From: Desulfobacterales bacterium
GTDB taxonomy: Bacteria; Desulfobacterota; Desulfobacteria; Desulfobacterales; JAHDSC01
Direction: 5' to 3'
Assembly (NCBI GenBank): GCA_016931455.1
Contig: JAFGES010000128.1
Location: 1 to 64,000, forward strand
DNA: 64,000 nucleotides
The position numbers and the translations under genes were made by a program. The notes under the pieces are model-generated. The model saw only the letters and a program-made list of their open reading frames with translations. It had not been told where the DNA came from and did not search any database. This document shows, piece after piece, positions 54,760 to 62,771 of the stretch (position 1 is the first letter of the stretch; each line of letters starts with the position of its first letter).

Positions 54760-55294
54760 ACTGCGTACAAATATAGTAACGGATGGCATGATAAGTTGCC
54801 CGGCCGATTCCGTCGACCCTTTTTATATCCTCTATACTTTCAAAAAGGGAATTTTTCTCTCGATATTCCACAATTTTTACGGCAAGAACCGGTCCGATAT
54901 TCGGAAGCCTGACCAGTTCAGTCAATTTAGCCGCGTTAATATTGATCGAATTCTGCAGTCCATTCTTCATGATTTTTGATATGAATCGATCATAGTGGGC
55001 TTGAAGATGTTTTTCAGCTTGTTTTTTATTTTCCGGATCTAAAAATATCTCTTTTTCAAAACAGCCGATTTCGTATATTAATTGTTCCTCATCCAATTGA
55101 GCATTTACATCATGATGAGGGCAATGCCTTATTTTATTTCCACTTTCACTTACCTCTATAAAGGCGAAACTTTCATCAGGAAGTAGGCGAATTTTCAGAT
55201 CAGACCACCCTTGAGCGCCGGCGTTTTGGTGATTCCAAGAGAATAAGGTCAATATAAAAAAGAATAGTGTTTGCCGAAAGTGCAGTCTTTTCAT
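54758..55294 (-). CDS. ComEA-like helix-hairpin-helix protein
   Basis: 178 residues from the ATG at 55294, with GGAGA 7 nt upstream. The first 27 residues form a signal peptide (TLFFFILTLFSWNHQNAGA). The C-terminal part has tandem HhH motifs: INAAKLTELVRLPNIGPVLAVKIVEYREKN and SIEDIKRVDGIGRATYHAIRYYI, as in the DNA receptor ComEA. A mid-region with HCPHHDVNAQLDEEQLIYEIGC is unusual. It is probably a periplasmic DNA-binding protein; whether it works in DNA uptake is unknown because no comEC is nearby. It follows the glycosyltransferase gene by 29 bp. Confidence 0.78.
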   Translation of the reverse strand: MKRLHFRQTLFFFILTLFSWNHQNAGAQGWSDLKIRLLPDESFAFIEVSESGNKIRHCPHHDVNAQLDEEQLIYEIGCFEKEIFLDPENKKQAEKHLQAHYDRFISKIMKNGLQNSININAAKLTELVRLPNIGPVLAVKIVEYREKNSLFESIEDIKRVDGIGRATYHAIRYYICTQ

Positions 55295-55323
55295 AAATTT
55301 TCTCCGAATTTTATAACAATTCT

Positions 55324-56469
55324 TCATATAATAATTTCATCATTACTTGTTTGAATTTTTTCATAAAGCTTTAGCGTCCGATTAATCATAGTCTTTTTTG
55401 AAAAAAAATTATTCGCACGAATTTGACCGGCTTTACCATAAGACGACTTTACATCCGGATTGTGCATTAAAAATTGAATTGCTTTTGAAAGTGACAGACT
55501 GCAATTAGGCTTCACAATCAATCCCGTCTTTTTGTGTTGATTGATAAAAGAGGTTCCCGTCCCTATTTCAGTTGTAATTATGGGTTTCCCACATGCCATC
55601 GCCTCCAGTAAAACAATACCGAAAGCTTCACTTCTGTATATGGAAGGCAAAACCAATACATCACACGCATGAAGATGTTTGATCTTCTCGGTATCGGAAA
55701 CCTCGCCTAAAAACCGTACATTTTTATTAACCTGAAATTCAGAGACGCTGCGTCGCAAATGTTTTTCCATCGGTCCGGTGCCGATCAACAACAGTCTTGC
55801 CTCCTCTAAGTCTTTCATGGCTTTAATTAAAACATGCACGCCTTTATAATAACGAAATTTACCGATAAAAAGGATAATAAACGGCTTACCACGTTTGGTT
55901 CCGGCGAATTCTACGGGTAAATTGACGCAGGTATTTGAATTATATTCCGCCAAATCAATTCCCAATGGAATAACTTCACATTTAGCTTTAAATTTCGATA
56001 ATATTTTCGAACTACAAATATAGTGTGGAGATGTGGATATTATTTTATCCGCTTTTATCAAAAAATTATTCATAAAAGGATAATAAAATTTTTCCAAAAC
56101 CGTCTGCCTGACAATATCGCTGTGATAAGTTACCACTGTTTTCTTCTTAAGCCCCGAAAACAGAAATGACAACTCTCCCGTTGGATTTGGAAAGTGAAAA
56201 TGGAGAAGATCGGCGTTTTGCCCCAACTTTCTTAACCAGTACGGAAAATTCGGATTTAAGGGTGCGGATGAAACCCTGCCCAATTCAGGCACCTTAATAA
56301 CAGGAATGTCGTTTATCATGGCTTTTTCCAAGTTGGGTCGGATGTTTGAAATCAGAATTTTTACCTGTATCCCCTTTTCTTTCAGCCCATTTGCCAAAAT
56401 ATTGATGTGCCCCTCGATGCCTCCTTTGACCGGTGGATCATAATCTTTATAGATATGCAAGACATTCAT
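55324..56469 (-). CDS. Family 4 glycosyltransferase
   Basis: 381 residues, GT-B fold. The N-terminal half begins VLHIYKDYDPPVKGGIEGHINILANGL. The C-terminal half has the typical FIGKFRYYKGVHVLIKAM, LIGTGPMEKHLR, NVRFLGEVSDTEKIKHLHACDVLVLPSIYRSEAFGIVLLEAMACGKPIITTEIGTG (E...G...LEAM...PI). It transfers a nucleotide-sugar donor to an unknown acceptor, probably in polysaccharide or lipid glycan synthesis. No partner genes adjoin. Confidence 0.9.
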   Translation of the reverse strand: MNVLHIYKDYDPPVKGGIEGHINILANGLKEKGIQVKILISNIRPNLEKAMINDIPVIKVPELGRVSSAPLNPNFPYWLRKLGQNADLLHFHFPNPTGELSFLFSGLKKKTVVTYHSDIVRQTVLEKFYYPFMNNFLIKADKIISTSPHYICSSKILSKFKAKCEVIPLGIDLAEYNSNTCVNLPVEFAGTKRGKPFIILFIGKFRYYKGVHVLIKAMKDLEEARLLLIGTGPMEKHLRRSVSEFQVNKNVRFLGEVSDTEKIKHLHACDVLVLPSIYRSEAFGIVLLEAMACGKPIITTEIGTGTSFINQHKKTGLIVKPNCSLSLSKAIQFLMHNPDVKSSYGKAGQIRANNFFSKKTMINRTLKLYEKIQTSNDEIII

Positions 56470-56733
56470 GTTGATATCAGGTAGTATAAAATATATTGTG
56501 CAAAATTTAAAATCGAAGAAAAATCGGCTTGAACATAAAATTTTAATATATCGAAAGGAGTTGATATTTTCAAGGAGATTTAAAAACCACTCAACAAGCT
56601 TGACACTACCGTTACAACCCTATAAAACAATTTTCATCAAAGCTGCCAGAAAACAAATGCAGCCGCATCTATACTTACTTAAACTTAAACTTTGAGCATC
56701 GATAAATAATCATTAATCAACAGAGAGGAACAA

Positions 56734-57423
56734 ATGTTTAAAAAAATTGAAGCCCTAAGCAGCGTTACCCACCAAAATCTCAGATTAACTCGAATCAATT
56801 CATTTGATTTTGCAAAAACGGTTTTAAACGCTCCATTAAGCGCGTCGGAATTTTCCACGGCATCACGCTACTATCCCATTGTCTTTCCCGACAAAGGCGC
56901 ATCCCCGATGGTGCTCTTTGCCTTAAATCAAAAGACAAACTTTTATGTAAATGATGACGGAACTTGGAAGATTCCTTATGTGCCGGCACATATCAGGCGT
57001 TATCCCTTCATTCTGGCCGACTCCGGCAAGATTGAAGCAAAAAAAAACTTTGTTGTCTGTATCGACGTCGAGGCCCCCCACTTTGCCGCCGGCCAGGGAG
57101 ATCCTTTATTCACTGCAGATGGTGCTCCAGCCGATATCACACAAAATGCCATTGAGTTCCTGAAAAAGTTTCATCAAGAGCTGATAGCCACCCAAACGCT
57201 ATGCAGCGAACTGGAAGCCCATAAGGTGCTGGCTGAAAAGAATATTACTATTAAAAAAAACGGGAAAAAATCCGTAATTTCCGGGTTTAGATGCATTGAC
57301 ATGGAAAAGCTGAACAAACTTAAAGATGCCGTGCTTGCCAAATGGGTGCGTAACGGGCTGATCAGCCTGATTAACATCCATCTGCAATCCCTTGCCAATT
57401 TAAAAGCTATAGTTGGACCTTGA
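56734..57423 (+). CDS. SapC family protein
   Basis: 229 residues. SapC-family hallmarks: FPIVFPDK-like RYYPIVFPDKGASPMVLFALNQKTNFYVNDDGTWKIPYVPAHIRRYPFILA near 42-95, and LINIHLQSLANLKAI at the C-terminus. SapC was first found with the Campylobacter S-layer-protein secretion genes. No signal peptide, so it likely works in the cytosol. GAGAGGAAC lies before the ATG. It is the first gene of a locus with three type I secretion ABC exporters and an adaptor, which suggests a helper role for their substrate. Confidence 0.85.
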   Translation: MFKKIEALSSVTHQNLRLTRINSFDFAKTVLNAPLSASEFSTASRYYPIVFPDKGASPMVLFALNQKTNFYVNDDGTWKIPYVPAHIRRYPFILADSGKIEAKKNFVVCIDVEAPHFAAGQGDPLFTADGAPADITQNAIEFLKKFHQELIATQTLCSELEAHKVLAEKNITIKKNGKKSVISGFRCIDMEKLNKLKDAVLAKWVRNGLISLINIHLQSLANLKAIVGP

Positions 57424-57487
57424 CCTTAGCTGGAAATATCAATATTATGAATGGGTTTGAATTAATTGATAAAAAAAGGTTTGTCTG

Positions 57488-57679
57488 ATGTTAAGTCCCG
57501 GCATTTTAATAGCGATCGATGTAACACTGTTGTATCTGATCATGGCGCCTTTGGTTTTATATGCGCTGTATGTGGTATTTGATTCTCTGGGTCGGAGAAA
57601 AAATGGAAATTTAAAACCAACGGGCAACATTGCCGGAAAAGATCCTGCCCTGTGGTCTGATGAAGATATCCTTTTATGA
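57488..57679 (+). CDS. Small membrane protein in the type I secretion locus
   Basis: 63 residues with a single long hydrophobic segment (about 5-32, ILIAIDVTLLYLIMAPLVLYALYVVF) and a polar tail ending DPALWSDEDILL. Its ATG has GTCTG nearby but a clear ribosome-binding site is not seen. The stop overlaps the start of the first ABC exporter gene (ATGA at 57676-57679), so it is coupled to it. Function unknown; it may be an accessory subunit of the exporter. Confidence 0.55.
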   Translation: MLSPGILIAIDVTLLYLIMAPLVLYALYVVFDSLGRRKNGNLKPTGNIAGKDPALWSDEDILL

Positions 57680-59373
57680 ACAGATTTATAGACGACTGGA
57701 AAAGACACTTTACGTTTGCCGCTCTTTTAAGCTGTTTTGTCAATATACTCCAACTTACATTTCCTTTTTACATGTTTGTCATTTACGGCAATGTCTGTAC
57801 AAGCAACAGTATGAACTCTCTGGTCACCTTTACCGTGGCGGCTGTTTACGCATTAATAATCCTTGCTTTTTTTAATTATGTCCGGTCACGGCTGCTGACA
57901 ACGGCCGGCATTGATCTGAACTCAAGATTTCGCAACAAGATTTATGCCGGCATGCTGAACAACCAGGCCGGCATTCAAAAGCCACCCTCTCTGCAGGTAT
58001 TAAACGACCTTGAAACGGTTAAGAACTTTTTTACAAATCCCGGCATTTATGCCTTGTTCGATGCGCCTTGGGCTCCCTTTTATCTTGCTTTGGTATTTCT
58101 TTTTCATCCGGTTCTAGGCGCCATTGCAACGTCAGGAGCTCTGATCATGCTTGGGCTCAGCATTCTTCAAGAATTTCTGGTTCGCGACAGCATGAAAAAA
58201 GCCAATATAAAACACATCCATAACCAGCGTTTTATCGATTCTTTTTTGCGCAATGCCGAAGTCGTCAACGGCATGGGCATGGTCGGGGCAATCAGTGACC
58301 GATGGGAAAAAGGCAATAATGAAGTCATCATGAACCAGACGGTCAGCAGCCAACAGGCCGGGTTGATACAATCCATCATTAAACCGTTGCAAATACTTCT
58401 CCAAATTGTGATCTATTTTTTCGGTGCCTACTACGCATTGACCCAGGGCTTTGATGTGGGGCTCATGGTGGCCGGTTCCATTATCATGGGCAGAGCCTTG
58501 GCTCCTTTGATGCAGATCATGTCTACATGGAAATTCACTCTCCAGGCAAGGGAGGCATACAAAAGATTGGATACCTTTATAACCTTTCTTGATCAGCGTC
58601 AGGATCAGATGGTCTTGCCCGCCCCCCGGGGAAATCTGAATGTGATGCAGGCAACCCTCAGAATAGGAGAACGCTTTATTCTCCAAGGAGTCTCTTTTGA
58701 ACTTGCCCGTGGTGACTTCATGGGCATCATCGGAGCGAATGGGGCCGGCAAATCAACACTGTGCCGGGTTATTCTCGGGCTCTGGCCTGTCATGGCGGGA
58801 AAAGTCAACCTGGATGGAATGGATCTTTTTTTATGGGATCAGGAACGTGTGGGCAAACACATCGGGTATCTGCCGCAGGAGGTAGATCTGTTTCCTGCAT
58901 CTGTTGCAGAAAACATAGCAAGGCTTGGAGAGATCGACTCTAAGAAAGTTGAAAAGGCAGCCAAAATATGCGGGCTTCACACCGTGGTTGAAACCCTTCC
59001 CGATGGATACCAAACCCTGCTTAACAGCCGGGATGGAATACAGCTTTCCGGCGGACAAAAGCAGAGATTGGGACTGGCACGAGCGATCTATGGCGACCCT
59101 TGTTTGCTTGTTCTAGACGAGCCCACCTCGAATCTGGACGAGCAGGGAGAACAGGAGCTTTTAAATACCCTCAGGGCCATCAAAGAGACAAAGGAATGCA
59201 CCTGTATCATGGTAACACACAAGCCAGAACTGCTTCAGTCTATGGACAAAATCCTTGTGCTGCAAAACGGCATAATTTCTCTTTTCGGTCCCAAAGATCA
59301 GGTCTTTGCCAAACTTGCAGGCGCACAGCAGCCTAAACCGGCAGCAGCACCGGAAGCGGTCAGGTCGATATAA
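57676..59373 (+). CDS. Type I secretion ABC exporter, PrtD family (first of three)
   Basis: 565 residues. Six-helix ABC membrane domain (about 15-290) and nucleotide-binding domain (about 320-545). Walker A GANGAGKSTL, Q-loop GYLPQEVDLF, signature LSGGQKQRLG, Walker B LLVLDEPTSNLD, H-loop MVTHKPE: all canonical. It exports an unfolded protein with a C-terminal signal, in complex with a HlyD-type adaptor and an outer-membrane TolC. Part of a locus with two paralogs immediately downstream. Its C-terminal tail is alanine/proline-rich. Confidence 0.92.
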   Translation: MNRFIDDWKRHFTFAALLSCFVNILQLTFPFYMFVIYGNVCTSNSMNSLVTFTVAAVYALIILAFFNYVRSRLLTTAGIDLNSRFRNKIYAGMLNNQAGIQKPPSLQVLNDLETVKNFFTNPGIYALFDAPWAPFYLALVFLFHPVLGAIATSGALIMLGLSILQEFLVRDSMKKANIKHIHNQRFIDSFLRNAEVVNGMGMVGAISDRWEKGNNEVIMNQTVSSQQAGLIQSIIKPLQILLQIVIYFFGAYYALTQGFDVGLMVAGSIIMGRALAPLMQIMSTWKFTLQAREAYKRLDTFITFLDQRQDQMVLPAPRGNLNVMQATLRIGERFILQGVSFELARGDFMGIIGANGAGKSTLCRVILGLWPVMAGKVNLDGMDLFLWDQERVGKHIGYLPQEVDLFPASVAENIARLGEIDSKKVEKAAKICGLHTVVETLPDGYQTLLNSRDGIQLSGGQKQRLGLARAIYGDPCLLVLDEPTSNLDEQGEQELLNTLRAIKETKECTCIMVTHKPELLQSMDKILVLQNGIISLFGPKDQVFAKLAGAQQPKPAAAPEAVRSI

Positions 59374-59376
59374 TCT

Positions 59377-61026
59377 ATGGTACACTTTTTACGCAAATGT
59401 TTGAAGTATTTTGTTTTTGCCGGTATCTTCAGTCTCTTCATCAATTCGCTTTACCTGACATTTCCCATCTATATGGAGGCCATCTATGTCAGGGTCCTTG
59501 CAAGCGCCAGTTTTTCAACGCTTTATGCGATAACCGTCGGGGCGGTGATCGCTCTGCTCGTTCTAGGAATTCTCGATTTTCTGCGTTCCAGGATTCTCGT
59601 CAAAGCCGGAATCCGGATGGATAGACTCCTCGGGCGCCGAGTCTTAAAGGATATGCTGAAGGATTCCTCCAGGATAGACACACCTCAATACAATCAAGGT
59701 CTTACGGATATAAACGTCCTTAGAAACTATTTTGCAGGCAATGCAATTTTTGCTTTTTTTGATGTTCCCTGGATACCGGTCTACCTGGGCGTCATCTACT
59801 TGATGCATCCCATCTTGGGATATACGGCAACAGGAGGTGCTGCAGTTATTTTAGTTATGGGACTATTGCAGAATGTCTTGACAAAAAACGACCTTGAAAA
59901 AGTGAATGATTTGAAAGACGGGGAGAGAAAATTCATCCTGAAAAGCCTGCACAACGCCGAAATGCTCAAGAGCATGGGAATGCTGGGAAATACAGCCCGA
60001 CACTGGAACAAAATCAACGACCGCAAAATGGGGGGCCAGGAAAAATCCGACAAAAAAGGACAGGTATTAAATTCGGTCAGCACAAGTTTCAGGGCCTTTA
60101 TGCAGGTTCTGATCTATTGCGTCGGCGCACTGCTTGTCATAAAAAATGAAGTCAATATAGGATCGATCATTGCCGCATCCATCATCATGGGTCGGGCCCT
60201 TGCGCCGGTTCAGCAAGGTATCGCTGCCTGGAGGCAGACCATCGGAGCGAAGGCTTCCTACAAACGCCTCAACGGACTGCTGAAGACTTCCAAAGCGGAT
60301 AAACTGATTAAGATTGAAAGCCTTAAGGGAGAACTTGAGGTTAAAAACGTTGGACTTGAAATCAAAAAAAAAACGATCATCGAAGACCTCTCCTTCAGCC
60401 TGAAAGCAGGTGAAAGCCTTGGGTTGATCGGCCGGAATGGAGCCGGCAAAACCTCCTTGTGCAGGATGCTGCTGGGAATCTGGGAACCGAGTACAGGCGA
60501 AATCCTCCTGGACGGGCACGAGGTCGGAAAGCTTGATCCCGATTCCCTCGGACCTTTTGTCGGTTACCTGCCTCAGGATATCGAACTTTTCACCGGTACC
60601 GTCAGCGAAAATATCGCCCGTATGGGCACGATCGATTCAAAAATGGTTGTCGAAGCTGCAGGGATGGCGGGAGCCCATGAAGTGATTCTCCGATTTATTC
60701 AGGGATATGAAACCGATATCGGAGAGGCGGGCGTGAGTCTTTCAGGGGGCCAGCGGCAACGGGTGGGGCTTGCAAGAGCCGTGTATGGAAATCCTGCTCT
60801 GGTTATACTGGATGAACCCAATTCAAATCTGGATGAAGCCGGCGAGATGGATTTGGTTCATGCCCTTAAACGATTAAAAGCCCAGGGAACAACAGTTATC
60901 ATGATTACCCACAAACCGAGCCTCTTATCCGGAGTAGACAAGATTCTCGTTTTAAAACAGGGAGATAGACCGGACTTTGGAACCCGGGACGAGGTGTTTG
61001 CAAGGGCTTTGAAGAAAGATTTATAA
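59377..61026 (+). CDS. Type I secretion ABC exporter, PrtD family (second of three)
   Basis: 549 residues, colinear with the upstream exporter (FLRKCLKYFVFAGIFSLFINSLYLTFPIYMEAIYVRVL at the start). The nucleotide-binding domain is canonical: GRNGAGKTSLC, GYLPQDIELF, LSGGQRQRVGLARAVYG, LVILDEPNSNLD, MITHKPS. The gene starts 4 bp after the first ABC gene. It may form a heterodimer with the third, degenerate exporter, or a homodimer. Confidence 0.92.
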   Translation: MVHFLRKCLKYFVFAGIFSLFINSLYLTFPIYMEAIYVRVLASASFSTLYAITVGAVIALLVLGILDFLRSRILVKAGIRMDRLLGRRVLKDMLKDSSRIDTPQYNQGLTDINVLRNYFAGNAIFAFFDVPWIPVYLGVIYLMHPILGYTATGGAAVILVMGLLQNVLTKNDLEKVNDLKDGERKFILKSLHNAEMLKSMGMLGNTARHWNKINDRKMGGQEKSDKKGQVLNSVSTSFRAFMQVLIYCVGALLVIKNEVNIGSIIAASIIMGRALAPVQQGIAAWRQTIGAKASYKRLNGLLKTSKADKLIKIESLKGELEVKNVGLEIKKKTIIEDLSFSLKAGESLGLIGRNGAGKTSLCRMLLGIWEPSTGEILLDGHEVGKLDPDSLGPFVGYLPQDIELFTGTVSENIARMGTIDSKMVVEAAGMAGAHEVILRFIQGYETDIGEAGVSLSGGQRQRVGLARAVYGNPALVILDEPNSNLDEAGEMDLVHALKRLKAQGTTVIMITHKPSLLSGVDKILVLKQGDRPDFGTRDEVFARALKKDL

Positions 61027-61041
61027 TGATGGAGAAAATGA

Positions 61042-62757
61042 ATGCGTGACTACTTGAAATCCTGTTTTAAATATTTTGTTTTCATCTCTTTTTTCGGGAT
61101 GTGCATCCACCTCATCTACCTAATTGTTCCCATATATATGATGGTTATTTGCGACCGCGTGCTCTACAGTTTCAGTACGGCTACACTGATGACCCTCAGC
61201 GCGCTTACACTTTTTTCGCTGATTATCATGGGCATTCTGGACTATATTCGCTCTAAAATGCTGTTGCAGGCAGGCTTTGCCTTGGAACAAAAAATGTTGC
61301 CCGCGGTTCTATCCACGCTCCACAACAGTGCGATTGCCATCAACACACCGAGGTATACCCGCGGATTACAGGACCTGATGCTTGTCGGAGAGGCCATTGC
61401 CGGATTTAAAATCATGAGATTTCTGGACCTTCCCTGGGTGGTGATCTATCTTGCTCTTCTTTATTTCATGCATCCGATCATCGGGCTTGTCGCAACGGCC
61501 GGCCTTGGGATGATCGCTCTGTTTCAGTTCCTGCTCAAAATCCTCAATACGAAACGGTATACGGCTTCCAGCGCCGCTGCTTCGGCAGCTTCCAACTTTC
61601 TATCGACGACGATCCGCAATGCAGAGCTTATCACCGGCATGGGTATGCTTACCGATGTAACAGATAAATACGGCAGAGCAGACAAACGGATGCGGACGGA
61701 CAAATATGCGGCTGAAAATCACACATGCACCATCGGTGGCGTCAAGGCAACCCTGCAGGGAATCTTTACCGCAGGTCTTTTCGGAACCGGTGCCTATCTG
61801 TTTTTTAACCATGAAATTACCATTGGAATCATTTTTGCCGGGGTTATCATCATGACCCGGCTGTTTTCTCCCCTTGATTTGAGTTTTGGATCTTTCAAAT
61901 CTTCGATTGAAGCCGTTGCTGCCTATAGGCGCCTGACCCATCGAATAGACCTGAAAGAGGGCAATAGCACCCTCTCTCTTCCCCGGCCCGAAGGAAAGCT
62001 TCAAGCGGAAAATGTCATCCTGGCCGTGCAAAATCGTACACTTCTTCGTAATATATCGTTTCAGCTTGAGCCCGGCGAGACCCTTGGAATCTTCGGGCCT
62101 TCAGCCGCCGGCAAGACGGCCCTGGTACGGGTGATTCTGGGAATATGGCTTCCTCAGGCTGGAAAGATGCGCCTTGACGGTGCGGAAATAACCCAGTGGA
62201 AACGGGAAGACCTGGGGAAATACCTTGGATATTTACCCCAGGAGACGGAATTTTTCCAGGGAACCGTTGGTGAAAACATAGCTAGGCTGAAAAAAGTCGA
62301 TTCCGATAAAGTGATCCTTGCCGCAAAAAAGGCTCACTGTCACGATATGATCTTAAAACTTCCCCAGGGATATGATTTCATGATTGACGGAACCGGGAAA
62401 AATCTTTCCTGCGGCCAGAGACAGCAGATCGCTCTGGCACGGGCACTGTACGATGATCCGCAAGTGATTGCCATGGATCAACCCCAGCAGAACCTGGACG
62501 ACATTGGATTCAAGGCGTTGTTTACGGCATTGCAGATATTGAGAAAAGAGAAAAAGAGTGTGGTTATTGTCACGGATAGACCGAATATCTTGATAAACAC
62601 GGACAAACTCTTAATGCTCAAAGACGGTCAGGTGGCCATGTTCGGTCCAAGCCGGGAGGTCCTTGCGAAACTGACTCATCAGCAGGCACAAACAAAAATT
62701 CAATCCCCGCAGCAGGCACAGGCGACTCCGGGCATCGAACAAATCAAGCAGAACTGA
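61042..62757 (+). CDS. Type I secretion ABC exporter, PrtD family (third, degenerate NBD)
   Basis: 571 residues with the same architecture as the two preceding genes. The nucleotide-binding domain departs from consensus: Walker A GPSAAGKTA (352-360) is intact, but the signature is LSCGQ (455-459) instead of LSGGQ, Walker B ends AMDQ (477-480) so the catalytic Glu is Gln, and the H-loop His is Asp (VTDRPN, 512). It probably can bind but poorly hydrolyse ATP, as in the non-catalytic half of asymmetric ABC exporters. GGAGAAAATGA lies upstream. The C-terminal tail is Gln-rich. Confidence 0.9.
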   Translation: MRDYLKSCFKYFVFISFFGMCIHLIYLIVPIYMMVICDRVLYSFSTATLMTLSALTLFSLIIMGILDYIRSKMLLQAGFALEQKMLPAVLSTLHNSAIAINTPRYTRGLQDLMLVGEAIAGFKIMRFLDLPWVVIYLALLYFMHPIIGLVATAGLGMIALFQFLLKILNTKRYTASSAAASAASNFLSTTIRNAELITGMGMLTDVTDKYGRADKRMRTDKYAAENHTCTIGGVKATLQGIFTAGLFGTGAYLFFNHEITIGIIFAGVIIMTRLFSPLDLSFGSFKSSIEAVAAYRRLTHRIDLKEGNSTLSLPRPEGKLQAENVILAVQNRTLLRNISFQLEPGETLGIFGPSAAGKTALVRVILGIWLPQAGKMRLDGAEITQWKREDLGKYLGYLPQETEFFQGTVGENIARLKKVDSDKVILAAKKAHCHDMILKLPQGYDFMIDGTGKNLSCGQRQQIALARALYDDPQVIAMDQPQQNLDDIGFKALFTALQILRKEKKSVVIVTDRPNILINTDKLLMLKDGQVAMFGPSREVLAKLTHQQAQTKIQSPQQAQATPGIEQIKQN

Positions 62758-62771
62758 TTAGGAGATAAACA

